A stretch of 64,000 nt of DNA, from positions 1-64,000 of the forward strand of contig CAKOHT010000006.1 in the NCBI GenBank assembly GCA_934085975.1, given 5' to 3'. Below the pieces are notes generated by a model, which searched no databases, was not told where the DNA came from, and saw nothing but the letters and a program-made list of their open reading frames with translations. Origin of the DNA: an uncultured Cetobacterium sp. Its GTDB lineage: Bacteria > Fusobacteriota > Fusobacteriia > Fusobacteriales > Fusobacteriaceae. How positions within the stretch are numbered: the first letter of the stretch is position 1; each line of letters starts with the position of its first letter. Positions 23,938 through 33,476 of this stretch are shown piece by piece. The position numbers and the translations under genes are program-made.

Positions 23938-24926
23938 ACACCTCTTCGATTTTTAAAAGCCAAATATATAAAAAACGGAGCTCCAAATATAGCTGTTACA
24001 ACCCCTATTGGCATTTCCATAGTCGTCAATAATCCTCTTGAAATAGTGTCACATAGCAATAAAAATAATCCTCCATACAGCATTGATAAAGGTATTAGTC
24101 TTATATTACTGCTTCCAAATATAATTCTAACTAGATGTGGTATTATAAGCCCCACAAAACCTATCATTCCTGTAAAAGCTACTGAAAACCCAACCATAAA
24201 TGTAGAAATCATTAACACCCTATACTTAAATTTTTTTATATCTACTCCTAAACTATGAGCCTCTTCATCCGAAAGTAAAATTATATCTAAATTATATCTA
24301 TTCAAATAAAAGTACATCAACGAAAATAAAAGTGGAACTAATAAAATTGCTATTTTTTTCCAATCTGCACCACCCAGATAACCCATAGTCCAAAGAACAA
24401 CTCTAAAACTATCTTCACCTACAAGATACATCACTAAAGATATTAACGCCCTCAATAGGGCTGAAATAGCTATTCCTATTATCAAAAGAGTAGACAAATC
24501 TAAACTTCCTCTTCTACTATTAGAAAGTTTAAAAATTATTAGTGATGTTATAAAAGAAAATATAGAACCAAAAATTCCAAAATATATTTCTGAAAATCCT
24601 AACAAGAATGCTATGACTGCTCCGAAAGTACCACTAGCTGATATTCCAATTATATATGGGTCCGCCATTGAATTTCTAAAAAGTGTTTGAGTTAAAGCGC
24701 CACTACTCCCTAATAGCATTCCAATTACTATTGCCATAATTGCTCTTGGTACTCTCAAATTCCAAATTATTTTATGCTCTAATGAACCCATATCTCCATT
24801 TCCCAAAAGTAAATTTAGTCCTTCAATGAAGTTTATTTCATAGTTTCCTATGAAAAGAGAAAAACAAAAAAGAAAAATTAAAACTCCAACTGAAAATATG
24901 GCTATATCTTTATTTTTTGAAATCAT
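23934..24926 (-). CDS. FecCD-type ABC importer permease
   Basis: A 330-residue permease with about ten helices. Family marks: WNLRVPRAIMAIVIGMLLGSSGALTQTLFRNSMADPYIIGISASGTFGAV and GMIGFVGLIIPHLVRIIFGS. First gene of the three-gene importer for haem, cobalamin or siderophore; it has its own upstream region after the M23 terminator. Confidence 0.93.
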   Translation of the reverse strand: MISKNKDIAIFSVGVLIFLFCFSLFIGNYEINFIEGLNLLLGNGDMGSLEHKIIWNLRVPRAIMAIVIGMLLGSSGALTQTLFRNSMADPYIIGISASGTFGAVIAFLLGFSEIYFGIFGSIFSFITSLIIFKLSNSRRGSLDLSTLLIIGIAISALLRALISLVMYLVGEDSFRVVLWTMGYLGGADWKKIAILLVPLLFSLMYFYLNRYNLDIILLSDEEAHSLGVDIKKFKYRVLMISTFMVGFSVAFTGMIGFVGLIIPHLVRIIFGSSNIRLIPLSMLYGGLFLLLCDTISRGLLTTMEMPIGVVTAIFGAPFFIYLAFKNRRGV

Positions 24927-24952
24927 TGTTCTACTCCTTTTATCCTTTATTC

Positions 24953-24987
24953 AAAAAATAAATCCCCCAAAGTTACTAGGGGGATTT
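24953..24987 (-). terminator. Rho-independent terminator after the M23 peptidase gene
   Basis: Minus strand AATCCCCC, a ten-base loop, GGGGGATT, then TATTTTTT. Strong GC stem. Confidence 0.85.
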
Positions 24988-24996
24988 TCTATCTTA

Positions 24997-26166
24997 TTAA
25001 AATTTTAAATATGTCAACGGATTCTCTATTTTCCCATTTTTTCTTATTTCAAAATGTAAGTGAGGACCACTCACTCTTCCCGTGGCTCCACTTAAGGCTA
25101 TGTGTTGATTCTGTGATATTTTTTCACCTTTTCTCACATCTATTTGACTAAGATGAGCATATCTTGTTTCATAGCCATCTGAATGCTTTATTATAATTAA
25201 ATTTCCATATCCACTAGCTCTTCCAGCAAAAGTAACAACACCCTCTCTTGCTGAAACAACTTTTGTACCGATTTTAGCTCTTAAATCTACACCAGCATGA
25301 TTTAAGACTTTCTTAAGAACTGGATGATTTCTTGAACCAAAACTACTAGTTAAACTCATAGCAACTAAAGGATTAGAAAAAGTTCCCAAATTTGTTTTTT
25401 TAACATACTCTTGCTTAAAACTACTTAGATACCTTGAAACTTTAGGCTCTCTCAAAAAAATCTTCGCTCCTATCAAAAGTCTATCAATCTCATTGTCCTC
25501 TTTGATTGTTTTAATATCTACTTCAAATCTTTTTGACAACCCTTCAAAAGTATCCCCTTTTTTTACTGAATAAAATATTCCAGGTTCTGTTGGAATATTT
25601 ATTTTTTTTCCTACTTGAAGAACTCTTAAATTTTTATCAATATTATTTGCGTATATATAGTCAGTTTTTATCTTATACTCCTTAGATAGATCTGAAATAG
25701 TATCTCCTTTTTTAATCACATATTCCATATTTTCTAATACTACTTTTTCTTCTAAATCAATACTCTGGTCAAGATCCGCTAACTCTTGTCCCTCTTGGTC
25801 ATCCCACTCTTTAGCAATTTTATTTTCTAATTCTAAATCCTCTATCGTAGAGCTCTCTGAATTCTCTATTGAAATTTCTGTCACTTTCTCTTCTAGATCT
25901 TTAGACATCCCTTCTTGGACTGGACTTTCAGTGACTGACTCTTGTTTAGCAACAACAATTTCTTTCTCTGTATCATTTTTTAAAACTTTAACTTTTTCCG
26001 CTGTAGCAATTTTAGTTTCAATAACTTCCTCACTCTTTGCTAACTCATTATTTTCAATTACCTCTCTATTTTTAGACTCATTAGTTTTTAACGTAAATTC
26101 TCTATAATAAATTGATGTTACTAAAAAGACTAAAATACCTATGATTAATTTTTTTCCTTTTTTCAT
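24997..26166 (-). CDS. M23 peptidoglycan endopeptidase with two LysM domains
   Basis: A 389-residue envelope protein. N-terminal anchor (about 5-20), a long acidic spacer (about 25-140), LysM 1 (about 148-192, YVIKKGDTISDLSKEY), LysM 2 (about 195-238, YSVKKGDTFEGLSKRF), and a C-terminal M23 domain with HAGVDLRA and GPHLHFEIR, which hold the zinc-binding residues. It should cut peptidoglycan cross-links or, like some NlpD/MepM relatives, activate amidases. The zinc ligands are present, which favours catalysis. Lies alone between two ABC operons. Confidence 0.92.
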   Translation of the reverse strand: MKKGKKLIIGILVFLVTSIYYREFTLKTNESKNREVIENNELAKSEEVIETKIATAEKVKVLKNDTEKEIVVAKQESVTESPVQEGMSKDLEEKVTEISIENSESSTIEDLELENKIAKEWDDQEGQELADLDQSIDLEEKVVLENMEYVIKKGDTISDLSKEYKIKTDYIYANNIDKNLRVLQVGKKINIPTEPGIFYSVKKGDTFEGLSKRFEVDIKTIKEDNEIDRLLIGAKIFLREPKVSRYLSSFKQEYVKKTNLGTFSNPLVAMSLTSSFGSRNHPVLKKVLNHAGVDLRAKIGTKVVSAREGVVTFAGRASGYGNLIIIKHSDGYETRYAHLSQIDVRKGEKISQNQHIALSGATGRVSGPHLHFEIRKNGKIENPLTYLKF

Positions 26167-26299
26167 AACTCACCATTCTTTTCCTCATTTTTAGTATTTT
26201 TATAAATTTTTATAAATTTTACCATATTTTTGTCTTTTAAGTCTAGTTTTTATTTTTTTGTATTTTTTAAGTTCCTATCTTTCTAATTCAGTATATAAT

Positions 26300-27049
26300 C
26301 TACATAAAAATAACTATTGGCTTGTTATTTAAAGGATGCTTCATCACTTCTACTTCTATTTGGAATATCTCCTTTATTTTTTCAGGCACAATTACCTCTT
26401 CTGGTGTTCCTTCATACTTTATTTCACCATCTTTTATGGCAAAAATATAATCACAATAACGGCTTGCTATATTTATATCATGAATTACTGCAACTATAGT
26501 TTTATCAAGGCTTTTTACTAAATCCATAATCTGGTATTGATACCTTACATCTAAGTGATTTGTTGGTTCATCTAATAATAGCACTTGACTCTCTTGTGCT
26601 ATAGATCTAGCTATTAAAACTCTTTGCATCTCCCCACCAGAAAGAGCTAAAAAACTAAAATCTTTTAAATGCTTCATTCCAACCTTTTCCAAAGCTTCAT
26701 CAATATCTTTTTCATAATCTCTTTTTGAAAATAAAGAACTTTTATTATATTTTCCCATCTCAACTATCTCTTTAACCGTGAAATCAAAAATAATTTTTTG
26801 ATTTTGGCTTAAAACAGATATTTTTTTAGATAACTCTTTTACAGAGTAATCATTCAACTCTATGCCATCCACATAAATACTATTTTTCTTAGGAATATAA
26901 TTTCTATAGATATTTTTTAAAAGTGTACTCTTTCCACATCCATTTTCACCAATTATACCTATAAATTTTTTCTCTTCTATGTTCAATCTAATATTTTTTA
27001 AAATATCCCTTTTTTCTATTTTAAAATCTAAACTATCTATTTTTATCAC
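26300..27049 (-). CDS. ABC importer ATPase, cbiK-linked
   Basis: A 249-residue ATPase with Walker A GENGCGKST, signature LSGGEMQRVLIAR, Walker B VLLLDEPTNHLD and the His switch VAVIHDIN. Last gene of cbiK-binding protein-permease-ATPase, two bases after the permease. Control by the upstream cobalamin riboswitch suggests transport of cobalamin, cobinamide or a precursor. Confidence 0.92.
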   Translation of the reverse strand: MIKIDSLDFKIEKRDILKNIRLNIEEKKFIGIIGENGCGKSTLLKNIYRNYIPKKNSIYVDGIELNDYSVKELSKKISVLSQNQKIIFDFTVKEIVEMGKYNKSSLFSKRDYEKDIDEALEKVGMKHLKDFSFLALSGGEMQRVLIARSIAQESQVLLLDEPTNHLDVRYQYQIMDLVKSLDKTIVAVIHDINIASRYCDYIFAIKDGEIKYEGTPEEVIVPEKIKEIFQIEVEVMKHPLNNKPIVIFM

Positions 27050-27051
27050 AA

Positions 27052-28083
27052 TTATCCTCCAAAATTATAACTATTTTTTCTTAACATACTCATAAAAAAT
27101 GGAGCACCTAACATAGATGTTACAACTCCTATTGGGATTTCTTGTGTCTTAAATATCATTCTTGTTAAAGTATCTGTTCCTAATAAAAATAAAGCACCTA
27201 AAACTATTGCACATGGAATCAATCTTTTGTGATTACTCCCAACTAATCCTCTAGATATATGAGGAATTACTAATCCCACAAAACCAACCACACCTGTTGC
27301 AGAAACTATAAACCCAGTTAGAAAAGTGGATATAACTACTATAAAAAACCTCAATTTCCTTACATCTACACCTAAAGTTTCAGCTAATTCGTCACCGGCA
27401 ATTAAAATATTTAACTCTCTATACCTAATTATGACCAAAATTGTCGATATCAATAGAACCAAAAATAGCGTCATCAAGTTCTCCCATCTGGCTCCTGCTA
27501 AACTTCCCGAAATCCAAAACATAGCTCCTCTCAGTTGTGACTCATTTTTAGCTGTGGTTACTAAAAATGTTGTAACTCCAGAAAATAAAGAGGATACAGC
27601 CACACCTATTAAAACAAGTTTAGTACTTGAATAACCGCCATTTCCAGCTAAATAGAATACCAAAAATGCTGTAAAAGTTCCAAAGATAAAAGCTCCAATA
27701 CCAGGAGAAAAAGATACTCCCCAAAAACTTCCCAATACTATTGAAATAACTGCACCCGTACTAGCTCCTGAAGATATTCCTAAAATATAAGGGCTAGCTA
27801 ACGAATTTTTAGTCAACGCCTGCATTAAAATTCCAACTAGTGATAACCCTGCTCCTCCTAGTAAAGCTAAAATAACCCTTGGAACTCGCAGATTCCAAAC
27901 AATCATCTCAGTTGACTTTTTCCAATCAACAGTGAAAAAATTATTATTGAATAGTTTATTTATTAATATTTTCCAAACATGAACTGAAGACAAGGAGACA
28001 CTTCCTATTGTAATTGCAATTGTTCCCAAAATTATAATCGAAGTGAAAGATATTATAACTATATTTCTATCTTTTATTTTCAC
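27052..28083 (-). CDS. FecCD-type ABC importer permease, cbiK-linked
   Basis: A 343-residue permease with the family blocks WNLRVPRVILALLGGAGLSLVGILMQALTKNSLASPYILGISSGASTGAV and GVVGFVGLVIPHISRGLVGS. It overlaps the binding-protein gene by four bases. Clearly related to the permease at 23.9-24.9 kb but not a recent copy. Confidence 0.93.
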   Translation of the reverse strand: MKIKDRNIVIISFTSIIILGTIAITIGSVSLSSVHVWKILINKLFNNNFFTVDWKKSTEMIVWNLRVPRVILALLGGAGLSLVGILMQALTKNSLASPYILGISSGASTGAVISIVLGSFWGVSFSPGIGAFIFGTFTAFLVFYLAGNGGYSSTKLVLIGVAVSSLFSGVTTFLVTTAKNESQLRGAMFWISGSLAGARWENLMTLFLVLLISTILVIIRYRELNILIAGDELAETLGVDVRKLRFFIVVISTFLTGFIVSATGVVGFVGLVIPHISRGLVGSNHKRLIPCAIVLGALFLLGTDTLTRMIFKTQEIPIGVVTSMLGAPFFMSMLRKNSYNFGG

Positions 28084-28940
28084 TTTTTCTCCTCTCTCAA
28101 ACCATTCGAAATCATTTCAATTCCTTTACTAATTTTTACTCCCGGTGATATATAGCTCAAAGGAACTCGTAAAAATCTCTCCTTTTTTACAGCTTCTAAT
28201 TGAGAGATTGGAGAACTATTTTTTAAATATTTTACTTTTTCTTCATAGGGGGTATTTCCGTAATCTATAACTAAAATAACTTCCGGATTTTCATCTAATA
28301 CTTTTTCCCATGTTCCAACACCAAAAGAAAAATTTGTATCTTCAAAAATATTTTTTCCACCAGCTATCTCAATTATAGTATTCCCAATTCCACTTCCTCC
28401 AACCACAAATGGTGCCGATTCTTGGCTATCGTATGCGAACACTTTTATTTTTTTTCCATTTTTTTTATTTTCTTTGACTTTAGCAATATCTTTTCTCATA
28501 TTTTCGACAACACTTTTAGCACTCTCTTTTAAATCAAAAATATCTCCAAACATCAATATATCATCATATACATCTTCAATTTCAGAGCTATCTTGAGATT
28601 TTGTAAAAACTACTTCTACACCATTCCCTCTTAACTCATCTATTGTTCCCAAGTTTTTAGGTGTCGCTATCGATTTCCAGCCTGTTAAAAAGTTGGGATT
28701 TAAAGCATAAAATTGCTCTTTCGTTGGGGCTCCTTTTGATAAAACTGGTATCTTATCATACTTCTCTTTCAATTCTGGAAGTATTTCATCATCTAAAAAA
28801 GCTGTCCCTAAGAGTTGCTTTTCCACCCCTATAGCCAATAAAATTTCTGTTGTAAACTGTGATGTCGAAACCGCTCTTATATCTTCTTTAGAAAAACTTA
28901 AAGAAGTTATCAATAAAAGTAATAGTAATAGCTTTTTCAT
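28080..28940 (-). CDS. ABC importer substrate-binding protein, cbiK-linked (BtuF-like)
   Basis: A 286-residue exported binding protein (signal MKKLLLLLLLITSLSFS). TroA/BtuF-type features include TTEILLAIGVEKQLLGTAFLDDEILPELKEKYDKIPVL and PEVILVIDYGN. Likely ligand, from the riboswitch and CbiK, is a corrinoid or cobalt/tetrapyrrole compound. 18 bases downstream of cbiK. Confidence 0.86.
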   Translation of the reverse strand: MKKLLLLLLLITSLSFSKEDIRAVSTSQFTTEILLAIGVEKQLLGTAFLDDEILPELKEKYDKIPVLSKGAPTKEQFYALNPNFLTGWKSIATPKNLGTIDELRGNGVEVVFTKSQDSSEIEDVYDDILMFGDIFDLKESAKSVVENMRKDIAKVKENKKNGKKIKVFAYDSQESAPFVVGGSGIGNTIIEIAGGKNIFEDTNFSFGVGTWEKVLDENPEVILVIDYGNTPYEEKVKYLKNSSPISQLEAVKKERFLRVPLSYISPGVKISKGIEMISNGLREEKK

Positions 28941-28958
28941 ACTTTCTCCTTTCCAAAA

Positions 28959-29801
28959 TTAATGAGAAGCTTTTCTTCCTCTAGCATACTCAGCTTTTTT
29001 TATCAGTATATCTTCTGGTTGGCAATTTTCTAAAACTTTTGCTTTTTCTATGAAAATATTTTGAATGGATTCAATCTCTCCTAACCCCTTCAAATTTATC
29101 TCCACCTCAAATCCACTCTTTTCTAAATCCTCTTTCCATTCTTTAGCTATATCGTTTTTAGCATGATCTCCAGCTACAAACATAAGAGGCATCAAAGTCA
29201 CTTTTTTCTTATTGTCTTTCTTTAGTTCTCTCACAGTATTCTCTATTCCCGGATAACCTGCAATTGTTCCGATATATATAGGTTTTTCTGAATCTCTAAC
29301 TATATAAGCTAACATAGGGTATGCTGATAATGCCGGATGTTCTGTCCCATGTCCTATCATAACTACACCTTCATCCTCTTTTAAAGGTCCTATCTCTTTT
29401 TCTATAACATCAATCAGATTAAAATAATCTTCCATTTCCGTCAACAATGGAGTTCCAACTCTAATATCTTCAAATTTGTCAGAAAACTTCTCCACCTCTC
29501 TTTTTAAAGCTTCCATTTCTGTACCGTTTATTATATATGTAGGTTGAATAATTACATGTTGATAGCCTTGCTCTATCAATTTCTCCAAAATTTGAGTTGT
29601 ATCTAACTTCTCTTTACCACTTTTCGAAAGTATTCTATTTATGATTCTTGAAGTATAAATTTGAAAAAAATCAAGTTGCTTAAACTCTTCTTCTAACTTT
29701 TTATTTATTATATCTATTGTTTTTTCTTTTGTGTCCTCATGCGTTGTTCCAAAATGCGCTGCTACAATGGCACCTTTTTGCATATTTTTGTAAAAATTCA
29801 T
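28959..29801 (-). CDS. cbiK: Sirohydrochlorin cobaltochelatase
   Basis: A 280-residue class II chelatase that inserts Co2+ into sirohydrochlorin in anaerobic cobalamin synthesis. Catalytic/metal His residues are in GVVMIGHGTEHPALSAY and MFVAGDHAKNDI; the N-terminal block is GAIVAAHFGTTHEDTKEKTI. No signal peptide, so cytoplasmic. ATG 29801 is preferred over a TTG two codons earlier because GGGAG is seven bases upstream. No other cob/cbi gene is in the window. First gene behind the riboswitch. Confidence 0.93.
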   Translation of the reverse strand: MNFYKNMQKGAIVAAHFGTTHEDTKEKTIDIINKKLEEEFKQLDFFQIYTSRIINRILSKSGKEKLDTTQILEKLIEQGYQHVIIQPTYIINGTEMEALKREVEKFSDKFEDIRVGTPLLTEMEDYFNLIDVIEKEIGPLKEDEGVVMIGHGTEHPALSAYPMLAYIVRDSEKPIYIGTIAGYPGIENTVRELKKDNKKKVTLMPLMFVAGDHAKNDIAKEWKEDLEKSGFEVEINLKGLGEIESIQNIFIEKAKVLENCQPEDILIKKAEYARGRKASH

Positions 29802-29860
29802 CTCCAATCTCCCTATTTTATCTTATTTTACCTATTTTAAATAAAAAATTCTTCACCAAT

Positions 29861-29918
29861 AAAAAAAACCTCCCTTTTGTAAATACTAAAAGAGAAGTGT
29901 AAAAATTTTACCTTCTCT
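29861..29918 (-). terminator. Riboswitch expression platform: terminator with competing antiterminator
   Basis: On the minus strand CTTCTCTTTT can pair with AAAAGGGAGG (10 bp, two G-U), followed by eight T: an intrinsic terminator. The same CTTCTCT can instead pair with AGAGAAG (29918-29912), forming a second hairpin with an inner GTAAA/TTTAC stem. The two are mutually exclusive, and AGAGAAG lies immediately 3' of the aptamer. Cobalamin binding would be expected to favour the terminator. Confidence 0.75.
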
Positions 29919-29935
29919 GTCCTCGCAGAATTAAA

Positions 29936-30085
29936 TAATGGCAGGTCTCCTGACTTAGATTCATCCTACTCACAGTCCTTCCCAAGGTTTTTATCCTCAG
30001 TGGTAATACTGTTTTCATCCTCTATACAGTGGCGGGACCGTTTGAGATTTCCACTCAATTCCCTTTTAATCAAATCGAACCATTA
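29936..30085 (-). promoter_or_regulatory. Cobalamin riboswitch aptamer
   Basis: Minus strand, in order: P1 AATGG (30084-30080), TTAAAAGGGAAT, GTGGAAAT, GGTCCCGCCACTGTA, GGGAAGG, AAGTCAGGAGACCTGCC (the B12 box, 29955-29940) and closing CCATT (29941-29937). This matches the conserved core of the cobalamin family. It lies upstream of cbiK and its ABC importer. Confidence 0.95.
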
Positions 30086-30192
30086 CATTTTTATCTAACT
30101 AATCTTAACATTTTATAGTACAAATTTCAATCAAATTATCTAAAATTTATAACATAATCATCTATTATTTATATTATTTATATCTAGAAGTA

Positions 30193-30222
30193 TTGACTTT
30201 TATATATAAAAAAAGTTACTAT
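30193..30222 (+). promoter_or_regulatory. Predicted sigma-70 promoter of the ABC exporter
   Basis: TTGACT (30193-30198), 18-base spacer, TACTAT (30217-30222), 37 bases before the ATG at 30260. The ribosome site is AAGGAG at about 30247. Confidence 0.6.
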
Positions 30223-30259
30223 TAATTTAGAAATAAATGTACATTAAGGAGAAATTTTT

Positions 30260-31969
30260 ATGAAAAAAACATCTTTTGGAACTCTTATTTACTATTTAAA
30301 AAAAGAAAGTAAACTTCTAATTCTATTTTTAAGTGTAAGATTAGCTATGACTGCTATCGACGTATACTCTCCACTTTTAATAAAAAATTTAATAGATGAT
30401 GCCCTTCCCTCTAAAAATATTAATCTATTACTTAAATTTTCTATTGTATTGATTATCCTTTATATTTTGCGTCTGATTTTTGCGGTAAACTCTCAAGCAA
30501 ATGGGAAATTAATGGGTAGTAAGATAAAACAAAATATGAGAAACGATTTACTAAAAAAACTTTTAAATCAACCAAGTGAATTTTTTAAAAAAAATCAAAG
30601 TGGAGATTTAATATCTAGAGTTATCAATGACTTAGATAGCGTATCAACCCTTTGCCATAGAGGACTAGAGGATTTTATATTTTCTGTTATAACTATTATC
30701 GCATCTATTATTATAATGATGGACTTTGATTTAAAACTTTCACTAATTACTCTTTTTCCTCTGCCTCTAACACTAATATTTGTTTATAGAGAAAATAAAA
30801 AAATGAAACTAGGCCACAGAAATGTTAGAAAGAATTCAGGTTTATTATCTGCCAATCTTCACGACATTTTACGAACTATCTTTTTTTTAAAGGACAACAA
30901 TTTAGAAGACTACGCACAAAAAAGATTTTTTAAAAAAAATGATACACTTTTAGAAAGTGAAAAGAAAAATATGACTCCCTCTAGTTTAATTGTTTCAGGG
31001 GTAACTTTTTACTCAAATATAACCCAACTTATTATCATTCTTGCCGGAGGTTACCTATATATAAAAGATGGGGTCACTATGGGAATTATTTTATCTTTTT
31101 TACTTCTAGTTGATCGTTTTAGGCTTAGAATTATGAGAATGGTCGGACTTGTAGATATATATCAAAAAGGTATTTCTGGTGTCAATAGATTTACTGAAAT
31201 AATAAATCTTAATAATAGAGCAGATGGGGATATACCTCTAACAGAACCTATTACCTCTATTGAATTTAAAAATATTGGTTTTTTCTATGACGAAAAATTT
31301 ATTTTACAAAATTTTAATTTAAAAATAGAAAAGGGTGAAAAAATAGCTTTAGTAGGCGAAAGTGGAATTGGAAAGAGCACCACTGCAGCTCTTCTAAAAA
31401 GAGCTTTGCTTCCCACAAGTGGGGAAATTTTAATCAATGATATTCCTTTAAATAAAATCACCTTTAAGACGTATTTAGAACGACTTGGAATTGTAGACCA
31501 AAGTGATTATATTATAAATGGAAGTTTAATAGACAATATCACTCTTGTTAAAGAAAACTGTACCGACGAAGAATTAAACTTTGCAATTGAAAAATCGTAT
31601 GTATACGAAATTTTTGATAAATTCCCTCAAAAAGAGGACACTATTATTGGTGAGGGGGGAGTTCATGTGAGTTCAGGTCAAAGACAAAAAATTGCTATGG
31701 CTAGGTTATTTTTAAAAAATCCTGACCTAATACTTTTAGATGAAGCAACCAATGCTTTAGACATCATCAATGAAAAATCTATTTTAAAAAATATTAAAGA
31801 GATATATGACGATAGAATTGTTATCGCAATAACCCATAAATTAAGTATTCTTGGAGATTTTGATAAAATCTATGTACTCGATGATGACAATATCATTGAA
31901 TCTGGCTCTTTCAATGAACTTTTAGAACTGAAAGGTAAATTTTATAGATTGTATCATGGAATACGATAA
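30260..31969 (+). CDS. ABC exporter, fused membrane and ATPase domains
   Basis: A 569-residue half-transporter. The membrane domain (about 1-310) has six helices, followed by the ATPase with Walker A GESGIGKST, signature SSGQRQKIAMARL and Walker B LILLDEATNAL; the switch reads AITHKLS. Such homodimeric exporters move lipids, peptides or drugs. The signature starts VSSGQ rather than LSGGQ, a mild departure. It is the only plus-strand gene between 3.7 and 44 kb. Substrate unknown. Confidence 0.9.
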   Translation: MKKTSFGTLIYYLKKESKLLILFLSVRLAMTAIDVYSPLLIKNLIDDALPSKNINLLLKFSIVLIILYILRLIFAVNSQANGKLMGSKIKQNMRNDLLKKLLNQPSEFFKKNQSGDLISRVINDLDSVSTLCHRGLEDFIFSVITIIASIIIMMDFDLKLSLITLFPLPLTLIFVYRENKKMKLGHRNVRKNSGLLSANLHDILRTIFFLKDNNLEDYAQKRFFKKNDTLLESEKKNMTPSSLIVSGVTFYSNITQLIIILAGGYLYIKDGVTMGIILSFLLLVDRFRLRIMRMVGLVDIYQKGISGVNRFTEIINLNNRADGDIPLTEPITSIEFKNIGFFYDEKFILQNFNLKIEKGEKIALVGESGIGKSTTAALLKRALLPTSGEILINDIPLNKITFKTYLERLGIVDQSDYIINGSLIDNITLVKENCTDEELNFAIEKSYVYEIFDKFPQKEDTIIGEGGVHVSSGQRQKIAMARLFLKNPDLILLDEATNALDIINEKSILKNIKEIYDDRIVIAITHKLSILGDFDKIYVLDDDNIIESGSFNELLELKGKFYRLYHGIR

Positions 31970-32000
31970 AAAAAGATCACCCTAAAGGTGACCTTTTTTA
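31970..32000. terminator. Bidirectional terminator between convergent genes
   Basis: AAAAAAAGATCACC-CTAAA-GGTGACCTTTTTT works in both directions: for the ABC exporter (plus) and for the cystine transporter (minus). On the minus strand all seven stem pairs form, one being G-U. Confidence 0.8.
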
Positions 32001-33431
32001 TTATTCAACATCAGAAGAGTTTACTTCACTTCCTGCTTCTGCATTTTGATAAACTTCATGATTTAAATTTCCTAAGCTCTTATCAACCATCAATGCACTT
32101 GTAACTGCTCCAGTTACATTTAACATTGTTCTTGGCATATCAATAATCGGATCAATAGCCAAAATAGGATTTATTAAAGGAAACATAGATGCTAATCCTG
32201 TTCCAGATAGTGCAACTGAAGCTGCCATTGTCGCTGTTCCTGGAATTCCTGCGATTCCCAACGAACTGATTGACACAACAATTATAGACATTACAATCAG
32301 TGTCGCATCCATTGGCTGTCCACTCATGTTTGTTACGAACACAATTGTCAACGCTGGGAATATTCCTGCACATCCTTGCATCCCTGCCGTTGTACCAAAA
32401 CTTGCAACGAAACTTGCTGTTGATTCACTAACTCCCAATTTATCTGTCAATGTTGAAATTGTTACTGGTAAACATCCTACACTTGATCTAGACGTAAATG
32501 CTAAAATCATTAGAGAGATGCTCTTTTTAACGTATGTAAACGGATTTAGTCCAAAGAGCGCTACCGCTATCATCTGAATTATAAACATAACTGCTGTTGC
32601 TAAATATAAAACTATAATGAATTTTCCTACTTCCGCTATCGCTCCAATACCTTTTTGTGCAATTGTATTTGCCAATAATGGTACCACTGCTAAAGGCATC
32701 CATCTAATAATACTCATTGCCATTGATACGATAATCTTCTGAGAAGCATTTATAAAGTCAGAAAACGGTTTTACTATATCTAAATATTTCTTTGACATTC
32801 TCTTTGTTGCCACTCCAACAATCGCAGAGAATATAACCAATCCAACGATATTTAAGTTAACCATTGCCTCAACTGGATTTGAAGGAATAAGAGCTTTTAA
32901 TGTATCAACAATATTAGTAATCTCTCTGATTTTTCTTCCACCCTCTACTGTTACAGCTTGTACTGCACTATTTGAAACCTTTCCAACTTCAAATAAATTC
33001 CCTAAAAGTAATCCTACACCTACAGAAATAGCAACCATTACCAAAATAATAATTAAACTTTTCTTTACCAAATCACCTAAATTAGCATCCTCTTTCATAT
33101 TGATAATAACGTGTATAATCGATACCATAACCAACGGAATAACTAACATTCTAATTAAAGAGATAAATCCTCCACCAAGTAAGCTATACCATATCGTTGT
33201 TTCTTTTACAAACGTTACATTCATTGGATTTTCAGGAAATCCAGCTGCAAATTGAATTGCTAATCCCAAAATTAAACCTACGACTGTTGCAAACATAACC
33301 TTTGCTGAAAAGTTAAATTTTTTCTTTGGTAACATATTTATTAGAAATAAAATTACTAATAAAACTACCAAAAATCCTACAGTTTTCAAATTGCTAATCA
33401 TTAAAAATTGTTCAAAAAATACACTATTCAT
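32001..33431 (-). CDS. tcyP: L-cystine transporter, DAACS family (TcyP-like)
   Basis: A 476-residue Na+/H+:dicarboxylate symporter-family protein. Similar in outline to TcyP: IWYSLLGGGFISLIRMLVIPLVMVSII near the N-terminus, the substrate-loop block AFTSRSSVGCLPVTISTL, and SFVASFGTTAGMQGCAGIFPALTIVFVTN. TcyP imports cystine. Its position after cysteine desulfidase and a disulfide-reductase-like gene supports cystine as the substrate, though other amino acids are possible. Confidence 0.85.
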   Translation of the reverse strand: MNSVFFEQFLMISNLKTVGFLVVLLVILFLINMLPKKKFNFSAKVMFATVVGLILGLAIQFAAGFPENPMNVTFVKETTIWYSLLGGGFISLIRMLVIPLVMVSIIHVIINMKEDANLGDLVKKSLIIILVMVAISVGVGLLLGNLFEVGKVSNSAVQAVTVEGGRKIREITNIVDTLKALIPSNPVEAMVNLNIVGLVIFSAIVGVATKRMSKKYLDIVKPFSDFINASQKIIVSMAMSIIRWMPLAVVPLLANTIAQKGIGAIAEVGKFIIVLYLATAVMFIIQMIAVALFGLNPFTYVKKSISLMILAFTSRSSVGCLPVTISTLTDKLGVSESTASFVASFGTTAGMQGCAGIFPALTIVFVTNMSGQPMDATLIVMSIIVVSISSLGIAGIPGTATMAASVALSGTGLASMFPLINPILAIDPIIDMPRTMLNVTGAVTSALMVDKSLGNLNHEVYQNAEAGSEVNSSDVE

Positions 33432-33476
33432 TGTTTTTTTCTCCCGTTTCTATATTTTATTTTTTTTAAGCCTATC

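Noticed and set aside
22301..24926. Second FecCD importer as a B12 importer under the same riboswitch
   Set aside because: It is separated from the riboswitch operon by the M23 gene with its own terminator, so the ligand cannot be inferred from the riboswitch.
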